Source: Zantedeschia hybrid cultivar
Lineage: Eukaryota > Streptophyta > Magnoliopsida > Alismatales > Araceae
DNA: 64,000 nt
Reading direction: 5' to 3'
Assembly (NCBI GenBank): GCA_030544215.1
Contig: JARZZO010000003.1
Location: 22,081,879 to 22,145,878 of the forward strand
Shown here in pieces: positions 47,700 through 59,714 of the stretch (its first letter is position 1; each line of letters starts with the position of its first letter). Under the pieces are notes generated by a model, which was not told the DNA's origin, did not search any database, and saw only the letters and a program-made list of their open reading frames with translations. A program made the position numbers and the translations under genes.

Positions 47700-49419
47700 C
47701 TAAACTTGGTTGATGTACATGGACTGTATTTCAGAATTCATGGCTTCCCGCCATTTCCCGGCCTCTGGACTTTCAATGGCCTCCTGGTAAGTCTTAGGAT
47801 CATCATCCTCATTATAGAGTATCCTTGAACCATCCAAATTAATATGTCCCACATATCTTTCTGGTGGTTTAGGTACTCTTTCAGACCTACGAGGTTCCTG
47901 TGTATCATTTTGAACAGGTTCAGAAACTGACGGTTCATCTGATGAACCATTGCCAGTTTGTGGGTCTAGAATTTCTTCTAGTGTTACTTTACTCCTACTG
48001 TCCTTCTGGAGAATATAATCTTCTTCCATAAAGACAGCTCTCCTGGCCATAAACACCTTTTGTTCGCCAGGAAGATAAAAGTAATATCCATAAGTTTCCT
48101 TTGGATATCTTACAAATCTGCATTTGTCAGTTCTGGATTCCAGCTTATCTGCGTCATGTCTTTTAACATGAGCAGGACATCCCCAGACTTTAACATGTTT
48201 AAGGTCTGGTTTCCTTCTATTCCATATCTCATATGGAGTGGTCTCAACAGATTTGCTGGGTACCTTGTTCAGGATATACATAGCCGAGCTAAGTGCATAT
48301 CCCCATAAGGACACTGGCAATTTGGACATGCTCATCATGGATCGCACCATTTCCATTAATGTGCGATTTCTCCTTTCTGATACACCATTCATCTGACATG
48401 TATAAGGAGGTGTAAGCTGAGAAAGGATACCATTATCCTTTAAGTATTTAATGAACTCAGTACTCAAGTATTCACCACCCCGATCAGATCAGATGGTTTT
48501 TATACTTTTTCCTATTTGTTTTTCTACTTCATTCTTAAATTCTCTGAATTTCTCAAAGGCTTCAGATTTATATTTTAATAAGTATATATATGCAAACCTT
48601 GAGTAATCATCAGTGAATGTAATGAAGTATAAGAAACCACCAATGGCTTGGGTTGACATAGGACCACATACAACTGAATGTATGAGTTCTAATATGTCTT
48701 TGGCTCGTTCTCCAGTTCCACTAAATGGAGACTTAGCCATTTTACCCATTAAATATGACTCACAGGTTACATATGATTCATAATCAAATGGATCAAAATA
48801 TCCATCTTTATGCATCCTTTGGAGTCTGTTTTCACCAATGTGTCCAAGCCAACAATGCCACAAGTAGGCTTTGTTCATTTCATACTTACTTCTTTTCAGT
48901 GAAGAACCGATGTGTAAATTATCATGAGACACATTCAATAGATACAATCCATTGGACAAAATAGCAGAAGCTACTAATGTATTTCCGAAATAAATTGAAC
49001 AACTATTGTTCCCAAAATTTAAATTGTATCCAATTCTATCTAAGCATGAAATAGAAATGATGTTCCTTATTATGCTAGGTACATAATAACATTCATCTAA
49101 TAAAAATGTATCTCCTGATGGTAGCTTGAGCTTCACTGTCCCCACAGCGATCGCCGCAACACTTGCGCCGTTACCAAGTCTCAACTCCACCTCACCAGTC
49201 CTTAGCTTACACCTTCTTGTCAGTGCCTGCACAGAATTGCAGATATGAGATACACATCCAGTATCTAATACCCATGATGTACAATCTCTTATTGACAAGT
49301 TTATATCTATCATATAGATACCTGAAGCGTCCTGCTGCTTCACAGTTCCTTGAGCCATGTCCTTGAGGTATTCTTTGCAATTCCTCTTCTAATCCCCTTT
49401 CTGGTGACAGTAGAAGCAA
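47700..49419 (-). pseudogene. E pol: protease and integrase
   Basis: The protease motif WVLDTGCVSHIC lies near 49270. The zinc-binding region (HCWLGHIGENR, TCESYLMGKM) has Tyr for the second CxxC cysteine. In the integrase core the first-acid region (ELIHSVVCGP) has lost its aspartate (normally HSDVCGP); a TGA at 48486-48488 precedes SDRGGEY, and GVSERRNR is intact. The end carries the acidic linker seen in D (YVGHI). Confidence 0.88.
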
Positions 49420-50156
49420 TCACCTTTCTCAGCACTTTTACCTTTGTCTTTCTTGACAACCTTTTCCTTTTTCTGAATCTTGTTCTTATTCTTTCGAAAA
49501 GCTTGGACTGCAAGTCGTTTTATGTTGTTCTTACCAACCATGAGGACTTGGGTTTATCCTTCACAAGGTTCCCTTCAGCAGTCTTTAACATGTTCAGCAG
49601 TTCAGCTAAGGTGGCCTGGATCTTGTTCATGTTAAAAATTAACGATGAACTGAACATATGACGGTGGAAGTGAAGACAACACGAGGTCTGTGTGCATCTC
49701 CTTGGGAAGTGTAATCCCAAGAGCATCCTGCCTCTCCACCCACTCAATCATCTTCAGCACGTAATTCTGTACTGAAGTTCCCTCTGCCATCTGAGCCTTG
49801 AACATATTCTTCGATATCTCATATCGTTTGATTCTGCTCTACTCACCAAATAGCTCCTTCAAATGGAGCATGATGGATCTAGCATCCATATCGTCATGTT
49901 GCCTCTACAACTCATTGCTCATAGAGGCTAACATGTAGCATTGGGCCATGGTGGAATCTTCTTTCCATTTTTCATACGCTAACATTTCCTCCTCTGGAGC
50001 ATCTAATGCTGGCTCAGCAGGAGGTTCATTATCCAAGACATAGGCAATCTGCTCAGACCTGAGGACTATCTTCTGGTTTCTGAGCCAGTCTGAGTAATTG
50101 GTGCCTGTCAAAAGGTTGGCATCAAGTATGCCTCGCAATGGGTTATGGTGCGACAT
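49420..50156 (-). pseudogene. E gag
   Basis: Begins at the minus-strand ATG 50156 (MSHHNPLRGILDANLLTGTN), a copia UBN2 gag like that of D. A stop after 83 codons and later frame changes break it up; further gag pieces occur in 49910-49520, and the zinc knuckle survives only as HCCHQKGD-like sequence near 49400. The leader with the hairpin array lies upstream. Confidence 0.85.
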
Positions 50157-52470
50157 TCTCGCCTATAGGAGATAATCAATTGATAATTAGCAGATATTCA
50201 GATTAACTAAAATAAGATATGGTCTTTTATTATCTAGTTTTACTCCTACTAATTTTCGACAGACTATATAACCTTCAGATATACAGAACGGGAGACACCG
50301 ACTGTCTCCTAGTGGGGATCAGAATCTCCAAGCATCACAGTATGACCTCAGGTAAACACGTAGTATCGTACCGCTATCTCAGAGCAATCATCTCATGATA
50401 ATTGCAACTCCTTGCAATATCCGATCATATTTCGGCTCCCAAGTTTAATGGTCCCAGGTAAACACAGTAGACCATTATCCCCGGTCTAAGCTTTACCATC
50501 AATACGTGACAGAGTAAAGTAGAAATATAGTTCCCGGGTAAACACGTAGATAACTATATCGTTCCTCTACTCTTATCCAAAGGCATCTAATGTCATGATC
50601 AACAGTCCTCTCAACAGACAATGGCAGACCTCGGGTAAACACATAGTATCTGCCATGACTGAATTAAGTTCTATTGATCATATTGATGGAGAGCCACGCG
50701 GTGCATTCTCAATGACTCGCGCTACGGCTTAGAGTTTGTAACGAAGGTTTTACTTATTTAGTTTGGTCTCATCCTAGGTGATAGTATTAAATATATCGGA
50801 TATATTATAAATACTAATAACCTAGCAAATATTAAGCACACGCATCACATACATGTCATTAGTGTCGTCATGGACGGCACTGCGGTTTGACTTGAGCCAG
50901 ACAGTCAAACGCACACACATGCACAATATAACAACTTATATCATGAGTCTGCAAACCCATGGATTCAATGAACTCCTTCATTTTCATCTGGTCGGCAGTT
51001 GTGGATCATCCTCGCTCCGCGCACACTCGCCTCGATCAAATTACATCATAATTCTCAATTACATAATAATTCAAAAGAGGAAGCCTTATGGCGATTACAT
51101 CGAGGAGGAAGGTAGAAGTACAATGGAATATGAGAGGGAGAGGTTCGCAGACCTCTATTTATTAATAAACAATAAACCACACAATCACATTCCACATCCA
51201 CAATTAATGCTCGTCTATGACCACCATGTGTTTTAGTTAAACAAACCACACATGAATTGCACATCAAATGGCTAAATAAAATTTTCGAAAATAACTAATT
51301 TTGGGTTTCATAAAACCAGGGACCAATCAAAAATTGGATTTAGAATTTTCGAAAACTTTTACAGTTTAAACATGCTAATTTAAATCAAATTCAAACAAGC
51401 AGTTATAACACATCATATGCATTAAAATTCTAAAATTTAAATATCTAGAATATTCCATGCAAATATGACAAGCTTAATCTAACTATTAGATTAATAAAGT
51501 CATTAAACAACTAGATTAATCATTATCTTATTAAAATCTAACATTTAGATTATCTAGTTATAAATAATCATCAATTCAACATTTAAATCAATAATTAATT
51601 ATAACTATAAACTTCAATTAAGATAATGACGTTAATCAATTGCAATGGGTCTCAAAAAGGTTAAATTGAATAAGAAATTTGATTTCAAAACATTTTTGAA
51701 AATATAAAGTTTAAAACAATTTAATCTTATTAAAACCGGGGTTTTAAAACCATCCAGGTGGCTCAGCCCACCCGTGGCTGAACCATGGCTCAGCCCAGCT
51801 CAGCATGGACTCTGACCAGGGTGCCTGGCTCGGGCCAGGGGGGGGGGGGGTCCATGGGCTCAAACCCGGTCTTAGCCCGGCCCCCCGGTTCGGTCGGACC
51901 GTGCGGCTAGGGAACCCTAGCCGCACGAGCCCGAGCCCTCCCCCTTCACCCCCGGCGGCGCCTGGTTGCAGGAAGCCGTGGGGGAAGGGGAGGGTGGTCG
52001 GCGACGGCACCATTGCCTGGGGCCACCGGACCGTCGCCGGTCACCCCCACCGGCGCCGTACGATGCCGTTAAAGCTTCCTCCCCCCCTTTTGTTCCCTTT
52101 AAAATTCTATGGAACCGTGGGAAGGGGAGGGCTTCAACGGCCGGTCACCACCGGAAAAGCCTCATCGGTGGCATGGGTGATGTCGGCGGTGGCCAGTAGA
52201 ACCCCCTGGTCGTACCAGGTTCCTTCTTTGATGCCTAGCATCTAAAAAAAAATCACCCGTGCAACATCCTTTGAGTGCCGTTCTTCATCCCACAAAGAAC
52301 ACGAGATACCCCCAAAAAAAAAATTACGATTTCGCAGAAATAAAATTAATATAATTAATTTTATCCAGCTCATGAATATTATTTCTCCAACATAATCATA
52401 AAAATTGCATGGAATATAACTAGAAAATTAAATTTTAGAATCCGAAACGGCGAAGAACACAGTGATAACC
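50157..52470 (-). other. E gag leader
   Basis: 2.3 kb, non-coding, corresponding in position to the D leaders. From the PBS inward it has AT-rich flanks, a GC-rich block at 51750-52200 with a 13-G run near 51840, and the four-hairpin array (50340-50656) close to gag. A further perfect 8-bp stem, GTTTGACT/AGTCAAAC, lies at about 50885-50912. Confidence 0.7.
50340..50656 (-). repeat. E array of four stem-loops with a common loop
   Basis: In + coordinates, the loop core GGTAAACACGTAG (and variants) occurs at 50351, 50457, 50537 and 50634. Stems: GTATGA/TCGTAC (50340-50371), TAATGGTC/GACCATTA (50446-50477), ATATAGTT/AACTATAT (50525-50559) and ATGGCAGA/TCTGCCAT (50621-50656). The last three are perfect 8-bp stems with unrelated sequences. 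Confidence 0.92.
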
Positions 52471-52484
52471 TGGCTCTGATACCA
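52471..52484 (-). promoter_or_regulatory. E primer-binding site
   Basis: The minus strand reads TGGTATCAGAGCCA one base inside the 5' LTR, complementary to initiator methionine tRNA. Confidence 0.9.
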
Positions 52485-52485
52485 A

Positions 52486-54036
52486 TGTTGGGATCGCTGT
52501 GTCGGGATCCGACCGAAAAACGCAGCAGAATAATATGTTCGGGATCGGATCCATCCCGTTTCGATCGTTAAAATAAAACCGGAGAAAATCGAGTTCACCT
52601 TGCGGGGATTCGAATCCGCGTTCGTTTTCCGGTTTTGTCGGAGCGATGCCGCAAGTCGCGCAGATGCCCGACCTCTAGCGGTATCCATGCGGTTCTCCTC
52701 GCGATGGATCGTCCTCGCTTCCTCGCTCGCTACGGCGTTCGTAGATCCCGTATGGCTGCGCGTAATTTGCCGCGACATGCGGATTCTGAATCTCCCGTCG
52801 GACGGAAGCCGGAGCAGTCGGGAACCGCACGCCCAGAAGAGAGAGAAAGAGAGAAAGAACGAATGACGGCTAGGTCAGGGTTGCTGGCCCCGGACGTAGA
52901 ATCAGTTCTTTTATAATAAGTCAGTTTGCAGTTTTTCATAAAAATCCAGACTTATCCGAAATCCTGTCGGATTATCCATCGACTTGAAAACCATTTGTGT
53001 GTGACCCTCTAGGCCAAATACCAGTCCAGTTAATAGCCCATTAAGTCCAGTAACCCTTTACTGACCCACTGAATTAATTAATATCCTTATATTCAATTAA
53101 TCAGCCGAATTTAATGTCCCACAATAAATTCGGACGGACTGCCGATCACGTTGGATGCCAAGCAACATCGCGTGATCTTGGATGGCACTGGGGTTATCGC
53201 AACCCTCTATTGGAACCTTTCTGTCGTCGGTTAGCGCGCGGATATATCCTTCATCCGTGCAATGTTCCCGAATCGACCTAGGGCATGGTTTTCTGTTAAA
53301 CCCTATTTGATCGATTCACTTGAATCAAATGCCGCTAATCTGAATCCGATAACTCCTTATCGATTACAAAGTCTGCCCTGGCCAGGGACTTTAAGCGCAT
53401 CATTTCCGGAACATTCTCTCTCAAACTACCGAGAGCGGATGATCCCGTATTGAACACACAATTACCTTCGAAGGCATTTCCCTGAACCCGAACGCTTGAC
53501 TTATTGATAACCCATGGTTAGGTATTCGTTCGTCAAGGTCAAAGCTCAGAAACCTACCAACAAGATATATTTGGAGTCTCAGGTCCAAGGATCATCCACG
53601 CAACCGTGACAAATGAATCGAGCTGGTTAACAGTGAGGTGATTACCATCCAGCGATTCATAGTTGGATCAGTTCAGTGAACTCATTCACCAATGAGCACC
53701 TATAGGTTCAGCATAGTGTCTCCACACAAGTGACTAATGGGATCAGTTACCCTCATCATATGAGCTGAAGTAACCTATACTAGTCTATCCGGATGTTCGA
53801 TGTCCTATCTCAAACATCCTATGACTAGGAACAATTAAGAACATGTGTTTATAAGTCTTCGGTCTCGTAATTATGATCTTGTCATAATCTGAAGACTATT
53901 GCACATGTTCATGGACTTCATCGTGATACGATAAACACAGATCGAATTAATTACACACAATGAATTATTGTCATTTATTAATAATCTGAATAAGTACATA
54001 GTATCAGATTGGCTTTGAGACCATCTAATACTAACA
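52486..54036 (-). repeat. E 5' LTR
   Basis: Matches 44666-46209 nearly base for base. Differences include a small extra unit near 52718 and scattered substitutions. It is followed by AAAAG. Confidence 0.93.
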
Positions 54037-54041
54037 AAAAG

Positions 54042-54706
54042 GGGGGTGTTAGCCCTAGTGCGTATGACCTGTGGCCGGGATGGCCTCTAATGCTTATTAC
54101 GTAATGTGTAGTAGCAAGCAGATCAGAAATCTGAGAACTGAAGAAAAAAACAAGAAACTGCCTGAATCGTGTCGCTGTTGGTTGACGCTATTCAAACAAA
54201 ACGTTATTTTTTTGCAGAATCTCAAGTAGCAAACATCAGAGAAAATTGCCTGAAAGGCGTCGAGTACAGACGACGCGTTATAAAACGTGTCGCTGTTCCT
54301 AGACGCTTTTCAGGTCGCAGAATCAACAATTAAGGAGGAATATCTGGATCGATTCCTCCTCAAACAAACATGATGAAAGCAATAAATAATCGGCTCATGC
54401 GATTCTTTTTTTTTATTTTATTTTTAACAGGATAATTTCATCAGATAAACAACTAAAATATCAATCAATCACACAATCTTCTTATCACAACCACAACTTT
54501 CCAATCAATCAAATAGCGAGGGCAATATCTTGCCACAAGGGTGTGCACGTGGTGCACATAGGAATAACAATTAAATTAAAAACTCACCGATCGGTGAGGG
54601 TGTGTCGAGAGACACAGGTAGTGCACAGAGGGTGCCCGATTGATGAAAAGCAAGAACAAAGATTAAAAGATGGCCAGTCCAAGTCCCACCGTGATCGTCA
54701 AAAAGC
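54042..54706 (-). other. R leader, outer part, with primer-binding-like site
   Basis: Continues the R leader beyond E. Three fixed-spacing palindromes lie at 54164-54311. Close to the LTR (about 54684-54701) the minus strand reads TGACGATCACGGTGGGAC, resembling a decayed TGGCGCCCACCGTGGG primer site as used by some Tat elements. Confidence 0.55.
54164..54311. repeat. Cluster of 3 fixed-spacing GCGTC palindromes (R leader)
   Basis: Units at 54164-54193, 54252-54281 and 54282-54311; the last two abut. Spacers: GCTGTTGGTT, GAGTACAGAC and GCTGTTCCTA, all 10 nt. Confidence 0.82.
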
Positions 54707-55912
54707 TATGAGTGCTCAAATCCGGTGTGTGATTTTCATGAGGATTATGTTGATTATGTGACAAATAAACCTATTAAAAACTAAGTGAATGTGATCGCCA
54801 TAAACTTTTAACTAAAAAGTTACAAAAGAAAAGATTGATCGCCTACCTATTTCGGAATTAGGTGTTCTTGCTTTGGATGCTTATCGGACTTTGAGGATCA
54901 TCCAGCTTGATTCCCTCTTTCTTTGATCTTCTTAATCTCCTTTTGTACCTTGCAAGAAACAGGATGAAAGAAAATAATAAGAACTCAAGCAAAGGTGGTA
55001 TCTATTTTAATGAAGATTTTGATCATGCAACTTAAACAAAGAACTCACTTGTTTAATAGTCTTTTAAACCCCTTTAAACAAATAGGTTTGAAATTATGCT
55101 AGTGAGTGTGTGTTGCATGAAGTGATGTGATGAATGAGATTTTGAACTAATATGATGATGAAAAAAATAGAGATTAATAAAAAGAACTAAATTGGATGGC
55201 CCCTGGGAAGCCTTGGTTCTTGAAAGTTCTTGAATGGACGAAGACCGGATGAAGAAAGGATGCAGACTCCTGGAAGTAGCAGCAGTGTCTCGATCCTTCA
55301 GCGTTTGGACGTCGTCTCTCTCAAAGAATCGCACCGATAATCACCAATTATCACTATCATCACTAACTTTTTAATGACCAAAGGGTTGGGTATTTATAGG
55401 CATTAAGTTCACGCATTCGCGATTACTTACAGATTAACATGAAGAGTTTGAAGTTAATCCAATTAAGAAACAGATAAACGCAGCTTGATTCATCTTTATT
55501 TGTAATTATCAAAAACACGTCGCCCATGGGAGACGTCTTTTAGCTTAATTAGGATAAGGATAAACATCGGGAAGAAGAAGCAAAATCAGCTTAGGAAACC
55601 TAAATGGCGTCGTGCATGGCAGACGCCTTTTAGTTTATTAATAAATTAATTAAAAATCAAAATAAGAATAAAACCTAAAAGGCATCTTTACAGGTCGACG
55701 TATTTTAGAATTTTTCATATTTGATTAAAAATCTGAGTTTAAATGAATTTTATTAATAAACTTAAATTATGTATGTCTGACCGATGTCATTTAGATAATT
55801 AATTCAGAAAGATAATAAAAATTAACTAATGATTAAATATCAGACCATTTTGAGGCATTATTATATGATATGAAATTTACTAAAAAATGATGTCAAAATT
55901 AGCGTGTCTACA
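54707..55912 (-). repeat. R 5' LTR
   Basis: 1,206 bp, homologous to 8133-9398, ending GTGTCTACA followed by ACGTC. The inner terminus reads TATGAG where the other LTR has TGTGAG. About 60 bp shorter than its partner because of small deletions near 54860-54900. Confidence 0.85.
55512..55706. repeat. Cluster of 3 fixed-spacing GCGTC palindromes (R 5' LTR)
   Basis: Units at 55512-55541, 55602-55631 and 55677-55706, orthologous to those at 8999-9192. The second has a better-pairing right arm here (GACGCC) than in the other LTR (GACGTC). Confidence 0.85.
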
Positions 55913-56134
55913 ACGTCATCCTCGACAAACGCCATTCAGGCGACAGGACGAGGTCGTACTTTGGCAGAATATCTGAATCGCGTCGTTCATCCAAGACGCC
56001 ATTCAGACGACATGACCGGGGCTGTGCACATGTGCCCCAGCGCCCGCATACACGGCACAGCAGCAATCTATCTAAATGGCATCCGTATAGCCCGACGCCG
56101 TTCTAAATGGCATCGTACACCCCATCATCATTTA
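55913..56134. repeat. Cluster of 4 GCGTC palindromes (G LTR)
   Basis: ACGTC/AACGCC (55913-55937, left arm partly at 8121-8132 beyond R), 55975-56004, 56074-56103 and 56105-56133. The last is degenerate, with 9 nt between the arms, and is the only exception to the 10-nt rule. Confidence 0.75.
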
Positions 56135-56225
56135 GAAGGCATGCCCCAGACCCATTGGGGCCCAAACCAAGGGGTCTGGCTCCGAAACTGACCCGATAAT
56201 TATACACGAAAGCTCAGTCCTTACA
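55913..56225 (-). repeat. G-family 3' LTR, right part
   Basis: The 313 bp that complete the LTR interrupted by R. It ends CTCAGTCCTTACA like the solo LTR at 60042 and begins with the ACGTC duplication. It contains four palindromes (55913-56134), the first of which is the one split by R and the last of which has a 9-nt spacer. Confidence 0.83.
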
Positions 56226-57140
56226 TCCTCCCCACCTTAAGAAAATTTCGCCCTTGAAATTCTAACTGCTCGAATGACAACCACTGTTGACAATTCCACA
56301 CCGGTAACATGGTTCACATCAATCGCCCTCACTAATCACACTCCTCCATAGGACTCTGTATAATCGGTTGATCTCAATAACACTAAGCTAACCACGTTCT
56401 ATGATTCTACAAACACTGATGGACTAATACAACAATTCATTAGCCTTACGAGGCACATATTCCAAAATTGATTCTCCATAATGTCTAAAATACATAAAAA
56501 GTGCCATAAGAGCTCACAACTACAACCTAAAAGATAAGACAAAAGTCTTCATCTCGCCCAGCATCTCGGACCTCTTCTAAGAAAACACACAACACCGCTC
56601 TAGGTCCTGGGCTTCTTCTAACCACTTGGCTCCTAACCTATCTCATTCTTCTAGGGACAGTTTCTCACAAGATGTCCCTTCTTACCATAGCCAAAACAGC
56701 TACCAGTGACCAATGGACATATCCGATCACCATGTTGCCTACCAAAACGGGGACAATGATCTGCCGCATCATGACCCGCTTCCTGTTGTTTGCTAGCCAC
56801 AGTCTGCATCTGCCGAACCGAACCGTCTTCGTCTTCATCATAAAGCATCCCCTGGAATCCGGACCCAATAGAACTTGAACGGTCTGTCGAAAGAATCACC
56901 GATTTGTTCTTGCTCTATTGCTGCCCTTGTGCTGACCGCTCCATCTCTTTCACTATTTGTTGGAATTGAGACTCCACTGCTGCTGCGCACCGAACTACTG
57001 ATGCAAGATCACTACAACAATGGGATGCCACCATTCCCCTCAGATCGTATCGGAGTCCATCCAGAAATCTCTCCATTCGACGTTCCTCATTCTCAAATAT
57101 ATGTAGAATGAACCTTCCCACAGCCACAAATTTCATCTGA
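56226..57140 (-). pseudogene. G-family gag and 3' region, pol deleted
   Basis: Next to the LTR the minus strand reads AAGGTGGGGAGGA, a polypurine tract, in a GGGCGAAATTTTCTTAAGG context like Tekay/Del chromoviruses. Gag follows directly: 56899-56651 with a CFGYGKKGHLVRNC zinc knuckle whose second Cys is Tyr, and 57136-56915 with the capsid-domain end (EYQMKF, RYDLRGMVASHCC). No protease, RT or integrase lies between gag and the polypurine tract, so the element is an internally deleted, non-autonomous form. The gag N-terminal part and 5' LTR are absent. Confidence 0.78.
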
Positions 57141-57483
57141 TATTCAAAGTGAATCCCCTAAGCTCTTATAAATTGTCTCTCCCAATACTCATGCCTACCA
57201 AGCTCTAACACTCGCGAAGTACGTAGAGAAGGAGGCTCACGTCTATGTAGCTCCTGAACATCATCATCATCATTAGACTAAGTCCAACCTCCTTCTTCAT
57301 CATCATCTTCCCACTGGCAACTTTGTAGATCATGTGTTCTTCCCTCTTTTTGTCAACAACTTTGTTTAAGCATACTTCCTTTAAACTTTTCAAGTGTTGA
57401 GCCATCTTGGTCCTGACCTCTCTGGAAATATTTTTAGACCTAATGACTTCATTATATCTAACTGTTTTTTCTCTTGTAAGCTG
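57141..57483 (-). pseudogene. hAT transposase N-terminal fragment (after the BED finger)
   Basis: Minus-strand sequence continuing the BED-type zinc finger that starts at 60187: VRTKMAQHLKSLKEVC, then an Asp-rich run (DDDDVQELHRR) and further decayed coding sequence. It is separated from its first part by the solo LTR. The last five bases, AGCTG (57479-57483), are duplicated at 60043-60047. Confidence 0.65.
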
Positions 57484-58885
57484 TGTAACGACCCGCCACC
57501 CTATAATCGGAAACCCGATTACTAAATGGGTATCAGATCATTATGTACGGGTTCACACCCGGATCTCATACGACACGTCTGAAGAAGTAAGCGTTAAACA
57601 AGGCTAAATATAACAATCTCACAGACTTCAAGGAAAGTACAAGTGCGCCGGAAGGAAATTAATAATGTTCGTACACAGTCTAACAATAATTACATGGTCC
57701 AAAGAATTAAATAAGTACAGGCAGAAGCAAAGTACAACAACATCGGGGCATACCCCGGAACAGAGATAGCTGTTGGCCCGCACACCGAGGAGAACACCAC
57801 ACGCCGCCACTGGCCAAGAAGTCCACACCTGAAACTGCAGGGAGTGAGCCACAACAGAATTGGACTCACTAGGGATCATCCGATCCCCGCCTCCCACACC
57901 CACACCCACAAGTATAATAATACAAAATGAAGGCAATTTAGGTAAAGCAGTAAACACAACTCCCAATACCCGATATGGAACATACGTATTAGTAATGCAA
58001 CAGGCACAGTCCTAAGCAGTTCAAGTAACCCAACTCAATACCATAATTTATAACCAAGGATCCGGCTAAACGATTAAACCACACTGTCGACTGCATACAA
58101 ACGTCGCCTCACAACACCACCAACGCCCACGCCTGTCCACCCCTACGGTGTTCCGGGCACCGTAGGGTGAGGCAGTGAGTCAAACTAGGACTAACTGGGA
58201 CTAGTGAACCACCACTGCCCAGTTACGTGTGCACACAAGCAGTCTAGACCACTGTCCTATCAGCCGGACTTCCCTCAACCCCAGGTCTCGGCGCTTTAAG
58301 AGGGCCCTGGGGACCGGCGAAACCCCCCTCAAGCCGAAGCTATAGGGACTACCCGCAACCCAAACCTCCTGGCTCACATCAGGCCAAAGGGCGAAGGATA
58401 CCACTCGTAACCTCGATATCTCAGGTTACATCAGGCCCAGTGGCGAAAGGGTAAACTCCAACAACACCACACCCGGCTTCACAATAAGAAACACGCCGGA
58501 AACTGCCACAACAAACTAGGAAAACACCGACCCGCTGAGACCAAACAGTAACCCCTCGGATAGCGCGCTGGCTACTCCGGCCCGACTGGCTCTAGGTGGT
58601 TCTGCTTCCCCTAGCCATAGGTGAAACACTAACATGTACCCCTCCCGCACCGGTACGGCAACATTGCCACACAAACACCGTGTCCCTCCCACACCGACAC
58701 GAGGTGTATAAACGCAAACCACAATTATTCTAACTCCACAATCGCATAAACACATACACATACGATGCGATCCCGATCATACAGAAATCTTCGGCCTCGA
58801 TGTATGATTTTAAGCATGCACTTTAATCGAACTATCTAATAGTGTAAACACATATTAATATCATGAATTAATGTGATTCTGTCTT

Positions 58886-59132
58886 GAATCGTGTCGCCCG
58901 TGGGCGATGTCATTCAAGAATCCTAAACTGGTTCATATAAAATTGGCCTCAGAACATGGCCTAAAAGGCGTCGTGCATGGCAGTCATCTTTTAAAACGCG
59001 TCGTTTTATCTAGACGCCATTCAAACAGAACTCTTTTCTCACAGAAACCCCTTTCGGGACAATTCTGGCCTAAATGGCGTCGTCTTATCCCAACACCATT
59101 TTAAATGGCGTCGCCCTAGCCCGACGCCATTC
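58886..59132. repeat. Cluster of 5 fixed-spacing GCGTC palindromes (solo G LTR)
   Basis: Units at 58886-58915, 58963-58992, 58993-59022, 59072-59101 and 59103-59132. Several units abut, and every spacer is 10 nt. Confidence 0.85.
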
Positions 59133-59714
59133 AGAGCCAAAAATTTGGTTTCCTGCAATCCAACCCAAACCTCAAAACAGGGTTCCCTCTATCCCAAAAT
59201 TATCCCAAAAAAATCCAAAAATAGGAAATGAATAGGGGAATCCAATTTAGCACATGAAACACACTAATTCCCATTTCATAAAAATGACCATTTTCACTAA
59301 AAAGCCCCTTAATATGCTCATTCTACCCACATATCCATACACGTATCATGCTTTAAAGCGGGAAACACGAATGATACAACCCAATTACATGCAAGGATCG
59401 TCCCCCTACCGGTTACTTGAACTCCTCCTAGCTTCGTGCCGCCGAACCGCCACACCGCAAACTACCGCCGGTACCTCCGAAGACGCCGTCATTCCGCCGG
59501 GACGTTGGCCGCCGCCCGGAGAATGAAGTGTCGCAGATGAAGTGGTGGTGGTAGTGGTCAGAGGTAGAGAGGTGTTGGAGTGGTGGAAGAGGAGGAAGGG
59601 GAAGGGGAAAGGAAAGAGGGAATAAGATGGGGTCGAAGATAGGGAAGAGAGAGAGTGAGAAGGAGAGAATGAGAGAAAGGAGGAAAGGCTCGCGAGGTCA
59701 AACTGAAATTGGTT

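Larger units (their letters stand above)
44666..54036 (-). mobile_element. E: structurally complete Ty1/copia element
   Basis: 9,371 bp with LTRs of 1,544 and 1,551 bp (44666-46209 and 52486-54036), a primer-binding site, a polypurine tract and AAAAG target duplications at 44661-44665 and 54037-54041. It was inserted into the R leader. The coding part is dead: nonsense codons and frameshifts in gag, three stops in pol, and YVDV instead of YVDD in RT. LTRs are very similar but differ by point changes and by a short duplication near 52718-52730, so the insertion is not brand new. Confidence 0.95.
8133..55912 (-). mobile_element. R: Tat-type Ty3/gypsy element, host of the inner nest
   Basis: One minus-strand element whose two LTRs (54707-55912 as 5' LTR, 8133-9398 as 3' LTR) are now about 45 kb apart because of later insertions. 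Both outer edges are flanked by ACGTC (8128-8132 and 55913-55917) and by the two halves of a single G-family LTR, which fixes the insertion. The expected parts appear in order on the minus strand: primer-binding-like site near 54.69 kb, leader, gag (44300 to 42318), a gap filled by other elements where the protease should be, RT, RNase H, archaeal-type RNase H, integrase (14875 to 11608), a 2.2-kb 3' region, then the polypurine tract. The Tat assignment rests on the second RNase H domain after the first. It is inactive: there are many stops, frameshifts and deletions. Confidence 0.8.
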
